A stretch of 64,000 nt of DNA from positions 62,001-126,000 of the forward strand of contig NZ_CP197465.1 in NCBI RefSeq assembly GCF_052180275.1, given 5' to 3'. The notes under the pieces are model-generated. The model was not told where the DNA came from. It saw only the letters and a list, made by a program, of their open reading frames with translations, and did no database searches. Positions 51,177 through 59,310 of the stretch are shown here, piece after piece (the first letter of the stretch is position 1; each line of letters starts with the position of its first letter). Both the position numbers and the translations under genes were made by a program. Source of the DNA: Kumtagia sp052180275. GTDB taxonomy: Bacteria > Pseudomonadota > Alphaproteobacteria > Rhizobiales > Rhizobiaceae.

Positions 51177-53402
51177 ATGATCGAATTCGGCACCCGGGGG
51201 ATGCAGATCCAGAACAAGCATAGACCGTTGACGTTTCAGGTCACCCTCGCAGTGATCGCGGCTGCCGCATTCTCTTTCGTTCTGGTCCTCGCGTTCAGCG
51301 TATATGCCGTCATCGGTGTCGACCGCATCGCCGTCGAGCGGCAGAAGACCTTCGTGCGCAGCGGTCTCGCCGAGCAGGTCGAGAATCTCATCCGAGAGCA
51401 GCAGAGCGTCACCGTCTGGGACGACGCCGTCCTCAACGCCAAGGCAGGCAACCAGGACTGGATGGCCGAGAATCTTGGCGAGTGGATGCACTCCTACTAC
51501 GGCCATGACCGCGTCTATGTACTCGACGACAGGAATCGCCCCGTCCACGTCATGAAGGACGGCCACACCCTTCCGCCCGCGGCTTTCGAGGAAGAGGCGG
51601 CGGCGGTCATGCCGCTCGTCCTGAAACTGCGCGAGCAGCTCGACCGCACCGCATCCAACGCCGGTGGATCGGTAGCGCCGGCGGTCGCCGAGGATCTCGC
51701 GCTTATCGGCAAGACACCGGCGATCGTTTCCGTCCAGCCCATCGTGCCCAGCACCGACCGTGTCACCCAGGAGGCCGGCGCCGAATATGTCGACGTATCG
51801 GTGCAACTGATCGACGCCCAGTTGATCGGACAGATCGGCCAGCACTTCCTGATCGAAGGAGCCGTATTCTCCGCCGCCGACCCGCAGGTTCCGGCCAGCG
51901 TGCCGCTGGTGGATTCCGCCGGCATGACACTCGGCTATCTGACCTGGCAACCGGTCCGCCCCGGCTACACGCTGGTGAAGCAGGCGGCTCCGGCCCTCAT
52001 CGCGGCGAGCCTGCTGGGCGTGGCGCTGCTCGTCTTCCTGCTGCGCAGGCTTCGGCGCACCTCGCAGCAGCTTCACAACAGCGAGAACGATGCCCAGTAC
52101 CTGGCGTTCCACGACACGCTGACCGGCCTGCCCAACCGCGCCCTGTTCGAGGACCGGCTGAGCCGCGCCCTGACGGCGATCCGGCGTGGACGGGGGCGGA
52201 TGGCGCTGCTCTGCGTCGACCTCGACCGTTTCAAGCATGTGAACGACACGCTCGGCCATCAGGCGGGCGACCTGCTGGTCAAGCAGGCCGCGAGGCGTCT
52301 ACAGGACGCGATCCGCGACATCGACACCGTGGCGCGCGTCGGCGGCGACGAGTTCGCCATCATCCTCGTCGATATCCGCGACCTGCGGACCGCCGAAGAG
52401 GTGAGCGAGCGGATCCTCGCCGACCTGCGTGAACCGTTCGAACTGACGGGCGATCAGGCTTTCATCAGCGCCAGCATCGGCATCGCGATCGCGCCGGAAT
52501 TCGGCATCGAACCGGAGGAACTGCTGCGCAAGGCCGACATCGCGCTCTACGAGGCGAAGCGCCGCGGCCGGGGCTGCTACCAGGTGTTCGCCGGCGACAT
52601 GGACGACATCCTCAAGCACAAGCTGCTGATCGAGCGGGAACTGCGGCAGGCGCTCGAGGAGGAGGACGGCATAGACCTCGCCTATCAGCCGGTGTTCGCC
52701 ATGGACGGGCGCACCATCGTGGGAGCGGAGGCGACGCTCGACTGGAGCCGAACAGGCCCCGGCAAACTGCCGGGCGGGCAGCTCGTCGCCATCGCCGCCG
52801 AACGCGGGCTGATCGGCGCGCTGACCGAAAAGATGCTGCGGGCGGCGGCCCGCTTTGCCGGCACGACGGAGCTGCCCTGGATCGCCATGGCGCTTTCGCC
52901 GGCCTTCCTGCTGCGGGAAACGGCGGCGCAACGCGTCCTGTCGATCCTCGCCGAGGCTGGCGTGCACCCTTCGCGCTTCCAGGTGGAAATCGGCGAGAAC
53001 CTGTTCGCGGACGGCGGCGATGCCGCGCTGGCCGCCCTGGCCACCATGCGCGAGGCAGGCATCCGGATATCCCTCGACGATTTCGGCACCGGCGCTTCGT
53101 CGCTGACGACGCTGCGCCGCCATCCCGTCGACAAGCTGAAGATCGACCGCTCCTTCGTCCGATTGCTGGGCAGTTCGGACCCGGCCGCGGCGATCGTCAA
53201 GGCAGTCGCCGAGCTTGCGATCGCGCTCGGCATGCGCGTCGCCGCCGAGGGCGTCGAGACCGCCGAGCAAAAGGCGTTGCTGGAGGCTCTTGGCTGCCAG
53301 GAGATCCAGGGGGCGCTGCTCTCGCTGCCCCTGCCTGCCGCGCAACTTGCCGTCCAGACGCGCGCCGCGCGATTTCTGCCGGCCATCGCCGACAAGAAGT
53401 AG
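51177..53402 (+). CDS. CHASE4-GGDEF-EAL cyclic-di-GMP protein
   Basis: 741 residues. Membrane segment at about 22-42, CHASE4 sensor domain at about 45-270 (LIREQQSVTVWDDAV, SYYGHDRVYVLDD), second membrane segment (ALIASLLGVALLVFLLRRL), then GGDEF and EAL. The cyclase site is intact (VARVGGDEFAIILVD, residues 389-393) with an I-site RDID at 380-383. The EAL domain is partly degraded: EAL reads EAT (518-520) and the metal-binding Asn in NLS is Ala572 (MALSP), while DDFGTGASSL, KLKID, AEGVET and QEIQGALLSLP remain. Probably a cyclase with weak or no phosphodiesterase activity. Confidence 0.92.
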   Translation: MIEFGTRGMQIQNKHRPLTFQVTLAVIAAAAFSFVLVLAFSVYAVIGVDRIAVERQKTFVRSGLAEQVENLIREQQSVTVWDDAVLNAKAGNQDWMAENLGEWMHSYYGHDRVYVLDDRNRPVHVMKDGHTLPPAAFEEEAAAVMPLVLKLREQLDRTASNAGGSVAPAVAEDLALIGKTPAIVSVQPIVPSTDRVTQEAGAEYVDVSVQLIDAQLIGQIGQHFLIEGAVFSAADPQVPASVPLVDSAGMTLGYLTWQPVRPGYTLVKQAAPALIAASLLGVALLVFLLRRLRRTSQQLHNSENDAQYLAFHDTLTGLPNRALFEDRLSRALTAIRRGRGRMALLCVDLDRFKHVNDTLGHQAGDLLVKQAARRLQDAIRDIDTVARVGGDEFAIILVDIRDLRTAEEVSERILADLREPFELTGDQAFISASIGIAIAPEFGIEPEELLRKADIALYEAKRRGRGCYQVFAGDMDDILKHKLLIERELRQALEEEDGIDLAYQPVFAMDGRTIVGAEATLDWSRTGPGKLPGGQLVAIAAERGLIGALTEKMLRAAARFAGTTELPWIAMALSPAFLLRETAAQRVLSILAEAGVHPSRFQVEIGENLFADGGDAALAALATMREAGIRISLDDFGTGASSLTTLRRHPVDKLKIDRSFVRLLGSSDPAAAIVKAVAELAIALGMRVAAEGVETAEQKALLEALGCQEIQGALLSLPLPAAQLAVQTRAARFLPAIADKK

Positions 53403-53420
53403 GTGCCGGCAAGGCTCCGG

Positions 53421-54233
53421 TCATGGGTCGGCGGCGGTCTCTCCGACCGGCGCGGGCCGTTCGTCCGACCACACGACGGTCTTGTAGTCGAAGCCGTATT
53501 CGAGCGTCGGCTTGACGATCTCGAAATAGGGCGAGAGGTCGAAATCGCGCGGCGTGTAGAGCGAATGGTGGCGGATGTGCAGGATCTCCTGCCGCGAATA
53601 GGCCGACTGCGCCGACGCCCGCCCCGGCGCGCGGGTGATCTCGGGCAGGATCGGATAGCGGATCTGCTCGTAGGCCTGGGCGATCATGGTCGAGCATATG
53701 GCGCGCGTCGGGTCGCCCGATCCGAAGGCGATCATGCGCCGCCGCCAGCGCACCGGCACCGGCGGCGCCGGCAGGAAATAGCGCAGCATGTCGATGATGT
53801 TCTTCAGATCGTATTTCAGCCCGATGCGCTCGACCATGAACCTGACGACGACATCGCGGTCCTCGGGCGTCAGGCCGCGTGGGCGGCAGATGCGCGTGTT
53901 GTAGGTGCGGTATTTGCTGAGCGGCACGGCGACGCAGCCTTCACCGAGATTGACCTCGATCATGCGCGGCCGCTCCGAGCCGTCGGCAGGGGCCGGCAGC
54001 GCGTCGCCGACATACAGCGCCGAATGCGACCAGGTCGACTGCGTCAGGTATTTGATGACCGCCGAGATGCGCTGGTTGCCTTCGACCAGCAGCACGTCGC
54101 CGGGCTCCAGCGTGCGGCGCAGCGTGTCGGCATCCGACGGCGTGTAGGGTTCGTAGCCCGACGAGGTTTCCTGCAGGCGGCCGGCGATCCACCTGCCGAA
54201 ACGGTCGAGCAGCGTGTCGTCAGGCTGCGACAT
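53421..54233 (-). CDS. YiiX/YebB-like permuted papain-fold cysteine hydrolase
   Basis: 270 residues from the ATG at 54233, overlapping the CHAD gene by 14 bases. The catalytic order is permuted: His70 in TQSTWSHSALYVGD comes before Cys180 in TRAICSTMIAQAYEQIRYP. LEPGDVLLVEGNQRISAVIK opens the domain. Relatives are amidases or lipid-modifying enzymes at the membrane. There is no signal peptide with this start. A start at 54329 would add 32 atypical residues inside CHAD. Third gene of a CYTH-CHAD-hydrolase operon. Confidence 0.82.
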   Translation of the reverse strand: MSQPDDTLLDRFGRWIAGRLQETSSGYEPYTPSDADTLRRTLEPGDVLLVEGNQRISAVIKYLTQSTWSHSALYVGDALPAPADGSERPRMIEVNLGEGCVAVPLSKYRTYNTRICRPRGLTPEDRDVVVRFMVERIGLKYDLKNIIDMLRYFLPAPPVPVRWRRRMIAFGSGDPTRAICSTMIAQAYEQIRYPILPEITRAPGRASAQSAYSRQEILHIRHHSLYTPRDFDLSPYFEIVKPTLEYGFDYKTVVWSDERPAPVGETAADP

Positions 54234-55152
54234 CGCAACGCCGCGGGGCTTTTCCGGCGCGGCGGCTGTAACGGTCGGCGATTTCGCGGGCGACCGGGGA
54301 GGGACGGGGTTCCAGCAATCTGCCGGCATCGCGCAGGCAGTGGCGCTTGAGCTTTTGCGCGCCTGCCGCGATCATTGCGCGCAATACGGCGCAGGCGTCC
54401 TCACCCACCAGACCGGCGCCTTCGGCCGCAAGCAGGGTATCCATCACATGGAGGTCGTTGAGTTCGCCCAGCCGGTCGCCGAACGCCTCCATCGCCTTGC
54501 GGTCGTTGCTGCCCATGTGCGGCCATACGGATTTGAGCAGCCTGGCCTGCATGCAGAGCGCCTTCACCGCCTTGCGCAGATCGTGAAACGCCTCGGCGTC
54601 GCCGGTCCCGCGCGCCGCCTCGAACGCCCTCATCGCTCGACGCATCCCCTTTCGCGCCCCTTGCCCAAGGATTTCCGACGCCTGTTCCGACGAGTCGGGC
54701 AGGCGCATGGCGGTGAAGTCGAGACGCGAAAAATGCGCGGTGGCATCGGCGATCGCCGGATCGAGGTTGGCTCTCGCTTCCAAAATGACGCTTCTGCGCG
54801 CCTCCAGCGCGGAGAGCAGCGTGGCAGCCGCGGCGGCTTCCTCCTCGTCATCGGCGGCGGCCGCCAGCCTTTGCGCCGTTTCGACCAGGGCCGTCGCTTC
54901 GCGTAGGCCGGCCAGCAGCCCGGCCGTGCGGCGCAAGTCCACATCCTGGACGCGGCAGTAGGGTTCGTCACCGCCGCGGATCAGCCGCCACACCGCCCTG
55001 AGCCGCTTGATCGCCTTTCGGCACTCGTGGAACCCCTTGTCGGGATCGGTGCGCGCCGTCTCCAGGGCGGCGACCGCGATGCCCGTCTCCTCCGATACGA
55101 TCCGGCGGATCTCGGCGGAGAAGGGCTGGCGCGGATCGATCCGGGTGCTCAT
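54220..55152 (-). CDS. CHAD-domain protein
   Basis: 310 residues from the ATG at 55152, which overlaps the CYTH stop by four bases. Paired His-rich helical units typical of CHAD: DKGFHECRKAIKRLRAVWRL and EAFHDLRKAVKALCMQARLL, with GELNDLHVMDTLL and a basic C-terminus. CHAD domains bind polyphosphate and are often fused to CYTH; here the two are separate but translationally coupled. Confidence 0.92.
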   Translation of the reverse strand: MSTRIDPRQPFSAEIRRIVSEETGIAVAALETARTDPDKGFHECRKAIKRLRAVWRLIRGGDEPYCRVQDVDLRRTAGLLAGLREATALVETAQRLAAAADDEEEAAAAATLLSALEARRSVILEARANLDPAIADATAHFSRLDFTAMRLPDSSEQASEILGQGARKGMRRAMRAFEAARGTGDAEAFHDLRKAVKALCMQARLLKSVWPHMGSNDRKAMEAFGDRLGELNDLHVMDTLLAAEGAGLVGEDACAVLRAMIAAGAQKLKRHCLRDAGRLLEPRPSPVAREIADRYSRRAGKAPRRCDVAA

Positions 55153-55616
55153 GCGGGGGGCATTCCGTTGAGGGCGAGCGAAGCGTTGGAATAGGCGTTG
55201 TCGCCGGTGATCTCGCGACCGAGCCATTGCGGCAGGAGCGTGTCGGCCACCGTATCGGGCGTTTCCAGTTCGGCGATCACCAGGCCTTGCAGCGCCGCCG
55301 CGAACACGTCGACCTCGTAGCGATAGCCCTGGTGGTCGACGAGGTAGCGTTGCTTGACGATCGGCGATCCGATGGCGAAAGTCGCCATTTCCCGCGCATC
55401 CGCCACCGGGATAGCATATTCGAACTCGTCGCGTATGTGTGTCGTCTCGCCGAACTTGGTCGTCAGCCAGGCGTCCCGCTCGTCGCTGATGCGCACCCGG
55501 ATGCTGCGATCCTTTCCGACCGCCAGGTAGAACTGCCGGAACGCCCTCGGCTCGCCGGCGAATGGCCGCCACGCGCCGCCCGGAACCAGAAACCTGCGCT
55601 CTATCTCTTTCGCCAT
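55149..55616 (-). CDS. CYTH-domain triphosphate-tunnel protein
   Basis: 155 residues. It starts with the diagnostic MAKEIERRFLV (ExExK-type EIERRF) and has charged tunnel strands SIRVRISDERDAWLTTKFG, VKQRYLVDHQGYRYEVDVF and LVIAELETPDT. Bacterial CYTH proteins hydrolyse inorganic triphosphate or thiamine triphosphate. The third position of ExExK is Arg here, as in many NE0496-like members. First gene of the operon, divergent from the TetR regulator. Confidence 0.92.
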   Translation of the reverse strand: MAKEIERRFLVPGGAWRPFAGEPRAFRQFYLAVGKDRSIRVRISDERDAWLTTKFGETTHIRDEFEYAIPVADAREMATFAIGSPIVKQRYLVDHQGYRYEVDVFAAALQGLVIAELETPDTVADTLLPQWLGREITGDNAYSNASLALNGMPPA

Positions 55617-55686
55617 GCAGCACTGTCTGACGCTGTAAACCCTAGCGCACTGTCTAAGTCAGCTTCCCGCAGGCGGCAAGGCAGGC

Positions 55687-55719
55687 TTGACTTCAATCAT
55701 TCGATTGATTGAGTAACAT
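55687..55719 (+). promoter_or_regulatory. candidate TetR autoregulatory operator
   Basis: TTGACT (55687-55692) is followed at once by the 20-bp dyad TCAATCATTCGATTGATTGA (55693-55712), with arms TCAATCA/TGATTGA, ending nine bases before the ATG. No Shine-Dalgarno is visible. The position fits direct autorepression by the downstream TetR-family protein. Confidence 0.6.
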
Positions 55720-55721
55720 CA

Positions 55722-56405
55722 ATGAAGAAACCGGACGCCTCCCGCCCCGCATCGCCCGCCGACCAGACCCGCGAGGCGCTGGTGATCGCGGCGCTCCGCC
55801 TGTTCGGGAGACGCGGGTTCGACGGCACGTCGACGCGCGAGATCGCTGCCGCCGCCAACGCCAATATCGGCTCCATCGCCTATCATTTCGGCGGCAAGGA
55901 CGGGCTGCGCATGGCCGCCGCCGATCACATCGTCGCCACCATACAGGCGGTTGCCGGACCGGTTCTGGGGCATATCGACCAATCGCTGGAGGCCGGCATG
56001 GACGCCGAAGCCGCGCACAGGCAACTGTCCGCCGCCATCGAGCGCATGGTGGGTTTCGTCGTGGCGCGCCCGGAAGCCGGCGAGATCGTGCAGTTCATGC
56101 TGCGCGAACTGGCGCACCCGACAGCCGCCCTCGACCGCATCTATACCGGCGTGTTCGAGCCGACGCACAAGCGCCTCTGCCGCATCTGGGAAGTGGCGAC
56201 CGGCGAGCCGGCCGAAAGCGAGAGCACCAGGCTCACGGTGTTCACCCTGATCGGTCAGGTCATCTACTTCCGCATCGCCCGCGAGCCGGTGATGCGCCGC
56301 ATGGGCTGGAGCGACATCGGCGCGAACGAAGCGGCCTCGGTCGTCGACGTGGCCAAAAGCAACCTCGACGCCATGCTCGCGGCCCGCAAAGGCGGCCGGT
56401 CATGA
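55722..56405 (+). CDS. TetR-family regulator with CerR-type C-terminal domain
   Basis: 227 residues. HTH: TREALVIAALRLFGRRGFDG with TSTREIAAAANANIGSIAYHF. The C-terminal DUF1956/CerR domain has HIVATIQAVAGPVLGHIDQ, VQFMLRELAHPTAALDRIY and TVFTLIGQVIYFRIAREPVM. CerR-type genes usually precede a HlyD-ABC efflux operon; here only a 25-codon ORF remains between it and an oxygenase. Divergent from the CYTH gene. Confidence 0.9.
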   Translation: MKKPDASRPASPADQTREALVIAALRLFGRRGFDGTSTREIAAAANANIGSIAYHFGGKDGLRMAAADHIVATIQAVAGPVLGHIDQSLEAGMDAEAAHRQLSAAIERMVGFVVARPEAGEIVQFMLRELAHPTAALDRIYTGVFEPTHKRLCRIWEVATGEPAESESTRLTVFTLIGQVIYFRIAREPVMRRMGWSDIGANEAASVVDVAKSNLDAMLAARKGGRS

Positions 56406-56479
56406 GGTTTCTCCGTTCGATCCCTCTCGTCGCGCGCCTCCTGCCGGCCGGCCTTCTCGCCGAGAATGTCAGGAGGTAG
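56402..56479 (+). CDS. 25-codon coupled ORF, possible HlyD remnant or leader peptide
   Basis: The ATG overlaps the TetR stop (ATGA), and the ORF encodes a basic, hydrophobic peptide (MRFLRSIPLVARLLPAGLL then AENVRR). This looks like the membrane-anchor start of a HlyD-type protein, the expected next gene after CerR regulators. The final codons AGG AGG TAG are the Shine-Dalgarno of the oxygenase that starts four bases later, so translating it could couple the two genes. Either a decayed gene start or a short leader. Confidence 0.45.
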   Translation: MRFLRSIPLVARLLPAGLLAENVRR

Positions 56480-56482
56480 AAC

Positions 56483-57073
56483 ATGACACATTCTGCAAAA
56501 CTCGCCATGACCTGGCTGGCAACGCATATCGGCACGATCGACGGGTTTCTCGACGATCGGGAATGCGACGAGCTGATCGCCGACAGCGAGCGGCGCGGCT
56601 TCGAGGAAGCCACCGTCAGCAGCGGCGGTAGGGCGTCTGTCGTGAAATATCTGCGCGACAATGACCGGGTCGTCTTCGATGATGAGGATCTTGCCGACCT
56701 GTTTTTCGCACGCGCGCGCCCGCTTCTCTATGCGCGGTTCGGGGACTGGCGGATTTCCGGCTTCAACGAGCGTTTCCGCTTCTATCGCTACGGCCCCGGC
56801 CAGAAATTCGACTGGCACAATGACGGTTATTTCGAGCGCCCGGCCGGTGAGCGCAGCCAGTTCACCTTCATGATCTATCTCTCGGACGATTTCGAGGGCG
56901 GCGGCACGTCGTTTCGTGGCGAGATGCCGGGCTATTCCGGGTCAGCGCTGCAGGTGAAACCGAGGAAGGGAATGGCCCTGGCCTTCTACCATCCGCTGGA
57001 TCACCGCGGCGACGAGGTGATTGCCGGCCGCAAATACGTGCTGCGCACCGATGTCATGTACCGGCGCGCCTGA
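56483..57073 (+). CDS. 2OG-Fe(II) oxygenase
   Basis: 196 residues, prolyl-4-hydroxylase-like double-stranded beta-helix. The Fe site is HxD in GQKFDWHNDGYFE plus the distal His in YHPLDHRGDEV. The 2-oxoglutarate Arg or Lys lies in AGRKYVLRTDVMYRR. FMIYLSDDFEGGGTSF is a family signature. AGGAGG precedes the ATG. No predicted substrate. Confidence 0.88.
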   Translation: MTHSAKLAMTWLATHIGTIDGFLDDRECDELIADSERRGFEEATVSSGGRASVVKYLRDNDRVVFDDEDLADLFFARARPLLYARFGDWRISGFNERFRFYRYGPGQKFDWHNDGYFERPAGERSQFTFMIYLSDDFEGGGTSFRGEMPGYSGSALQVKPRKGMALAFYHPLDHRGDEVIAGRKYVLRTDVMYRRA

Positions 57074-57218
57074 GATTGGCTGGGGCGCTCGCCGCGAGCA
57101 GTCCCTTGAACGATAGGCTGAGAAAAACAAGTTCCCGCGCCCGACCTGAAGCCCCCTTCCGAGCCGAGATCGGGTAACTTACAGTTTGCCCAGCCAAAAA
57201 AAGTCCGAGGACCGCCCG

Positions 57219-58061
57219 ATGCCCGATCCCGTACGCACCACCCGCCTGCCTTCCGGCATCGACGTGCCCGTGCTCGGTCTCGGCACCTGGAAGATGGGCG
57301 AGGACCGGCGCAGGCATGCCGACGAGGTCGCGGCGCTGAAGCTTGGGCTCGACCTCGGCATGACGCTGGTCGACACGGCGGAGATGTATGCGTCCGGCGG
57401 TTCGGAAGAGGTCGTACGCGAGGCGATTGCCGGCCGCCGCGACGCGGTTTTCCTGGTCAGCAAGGTGCTGCCCTCCAATTCCTCGCGCGCCAGCACGATG
57501 CGCGCTTGCGAGGCCAGCCTGAAACGCCTGGGCACCGACAGGCTCGACCTGTATCTGCTGCACTGGCGCGGCGGCGTGCCGCTTGCCGAGACGGTCCAGG
57601 CCTTCGAGACGCTGAAGGCGGCGGGCAAGATCCTGAACTGGGGCGTCAGCAATTTCGATACCGAGGACATGGAGGAACTGACCGACTCGGACGGCAGCGC
57701 AGTTCAGACCAACCAGGTGCTCTATAATCTTTCGGCGCGCGGCATCGAATACGACCTGCTGCCGCAAGCGGTGGCGCGCGGCCTGCCGTTGATGGCCTAT
57801 TCGCCGGTCGGCCAGGGTGACCTGACCACCGACGGCCGCATCGGCAAGGTGGCGGCGCGCCACGGCGTCAGCGCCGCGCAGGTGGCGCTGGCCTGGGTGA
57901 TGCGGCATCCGCACGTCATCGCCATTCCCAAGGCGACGCGGCCGGAGCATGTGCGCGACAACCGCGCCGCGCTCGACCTCAAGCTCACCCCGGCCGATCT
58001 CGCCGAACTCGACGCTGCCTTCCCGCCGCCGCGCCGCAAGCAGCGGCTGGAGATGATCTGA
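57219..58061 (+). CDS. aldo-keto reductase
   Basis: 280 residues from the ATG at 57219; a TTG at 57186 is less likely. The AKR tetrad is visible: Asp and Tyr in VDTAEMYASGGSEEVV, Lys in VFLVSKVLP and His in DLYLLHWRGG. GVSNFDTEDMEEL and the NADPH site AIPKATRPEHVRDN complete the barrel. Broad carbonyl reductase; physiological substrate unknown. Confidence 0.92.
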   Translation: MPDPVRTTRLPSGIDVPVLGLGTWKMGEDRRRHADEVAALKLGLDLGMTLVDTAEMYASGGSEEVVREAIAGRRDAVFLVSKVLPSNSSRASTMRACEASLKRLGTDRLDLYLLHWRGGVPLAETVQAFETLKAAGKILNWGVSNFDTEDMEELTDSDGSAVQTNQVLYNLSARGIEYDLLPQAVARGLPLMAYSPVGQGDLTTDGRIGKVAARHGVSAAQVALAWVMRHPHVIAIPKATRPEHVRDNRAALDLKLTPADLAELDAAFPPPRRKQRLEMI

Positions 58062-58139
58062 AGCGCCGTCGTTCTGGAGGTTTCCTTCGCGCCGAGCCTG
58101 CGCTACGGTCCGCCGGCTTTTAGTTCGAGGGATGGAAAA

Positions 58140-59126
58140 ATGTTTCGCTGGGGTGTTCTGTCGACGGCAAAAATCGGGCGCGAGCAGCTTCTGCCGGCCA
58201 TACAGGATGCCGAGAACGGCGTTCTGACGGCGGTGGCGAGCCGCGACGCGGCGAAGGCCCGGGCCCTGGCCGACCGATTCGGCGCGCCGCATGCCTTCGG
58301 TTCCTACGAGGAGATGCTTTCATCCGACACGATCGATGGCGTCTACATCCCGCTGCCGACCTCCCAGCATGTCGAATGGGCCATCAAGGCCGCCGACGCC
58401 GGCAAGCATGTGCTGGTCGAAAAACCGCTGGCGCTGAAGGCCGAGGACATCGCCGAGGTGATCGCGGCGCGCGACCGCAACAAGGTGCTGGTCTGCGAGG
58501 CCTTCATGGTCGTCTACCATCCGCAATGGCAGAAGGTCCGCGACCTCGTCCAGGGCGGTGCGATCGGCCGCCTGCGGCATGTGCAGGGCGCCTTCTCCTA
58601 TTACAATGTCGATGCCGGCAACATGCGCAATATTCCCGAGCTCGGCGGCGGCGCGCTGCCCGACATCGGCGTCTATCCGACCGTGTCGACCCGCTTCGTC
58701 ACCGGCAAGGAGCCGCTGCGCCTGCAGTCGACTGTCGAGCGCGACGCAAAGTTCGGCACCGACGTCTATTCGAGCACAAAGGCGGATTTCGGCGATTTCC
58801 ACCTGACCTTCTACTGCTCGACCCAGATGGCGCTCCGCCAGTTCATGGTCTTCCATGGCGAAAAGGGTTTCATCGAGGTGCATGCGCCGTTCAACGCCGG
58901 CGACTACGACCACCACCGCATCGAACTGCACAACCAGAACCACACCGAGGCGACCGTGTTCCGCTTTCCGGCGACCCGCCAGTACCGGCTGGAGGTCGAG
59001 ACTTTCGCCCGCGCCGCGCAAGGCGGCGGAGACGCGGTGTTCCAACTCGAGGATTCGGTGAAGAACCAGAAGGTCATCGATGCGATCTTCCGCGCCGGCA
59101 ACAAGGACGGCTGGGAACCGGTCTGA
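58140..59126 (+). CDS. Gfo/Idh/MocA-family oxidoreductase
   Basis: 328 residues. N-terminal Rossmann domain (GVLSTAKIGREQLLPAIQDA), the conserved HVLVEKPLALKAEDI with the catalytic Lys, and a C-terminal sheet domain with ELGGGALPDIGVYPTVSTRF. These NAD(P)-dependent enzymes act on sugars, inositols or dihydrodiols; the GGGALxDIGxYP motif is typical of the sugar and dihydrodiol branch. Transcribed in the same direction as the aldo-keto reductase, 78 bases apart. Confidence 0.9.
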   Translation: MFRWGVLSTAKIGREQLLPAIQDAENGVLTAVASRDAAKARALADRFGAPHAFGSYEEMLSSDTIDGVYIPLPTSQHVEWAIKAADAGKHVLVEKPLALKAEDIAEVIAARDRNKVLVCEAFMVVYHPQWQKVRDLVQGGAIGRLRHVQGAFSYYNVDAGNMRNIPELGGGALPDIGVYPTVSTRFVTGKEPLRLQSTVERDAKFGTDVYSSTKADFGDFHLTFYCSTQMALRQFMVFHGEKGFIEVHAPFNAGDYDHHRIELHNQNHTEATVFRFPATRQYRLEVETFARAAQGGGDAVFQLEDSVKNQKVIDAIFRAGNKDGWEPV

Positions 59127-59157
59127 GCCTCCATGCCGTCCCGGCGTTCGCCGCCCG

Positions 59158-59253
59158 TCAGGCGAGGTAGCTGCCGTCGATGGTGAGTGCGGCGCCGGTG
59201 ACGAAGCGTGCTTCGGGTCCGGCGAGATAGGCGACCATGCCGGAGGGACGGAG
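59158..59253 (-). pseudogene. C-terminal remnant of a short-chain dehydrogenase
   Basis: The minus strand encodes MVAYLAGPEARFVTGAALTI followed by DGSYLA and a stop, the typical SDR C-terminus. In this frame a TAA lies just upstream (59254-59256), and no other SDR sequence precedes it. The remaining 5' part is lost, so this is a gene relic of about 31 codons. Confidence 0.65.
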
Positions 59254-59310
59254 TTATATCGCGGGCTCGATGTCCACGTGCTTGGCGAGAGGCCCCGGCT
59301 GACGTGTTTC

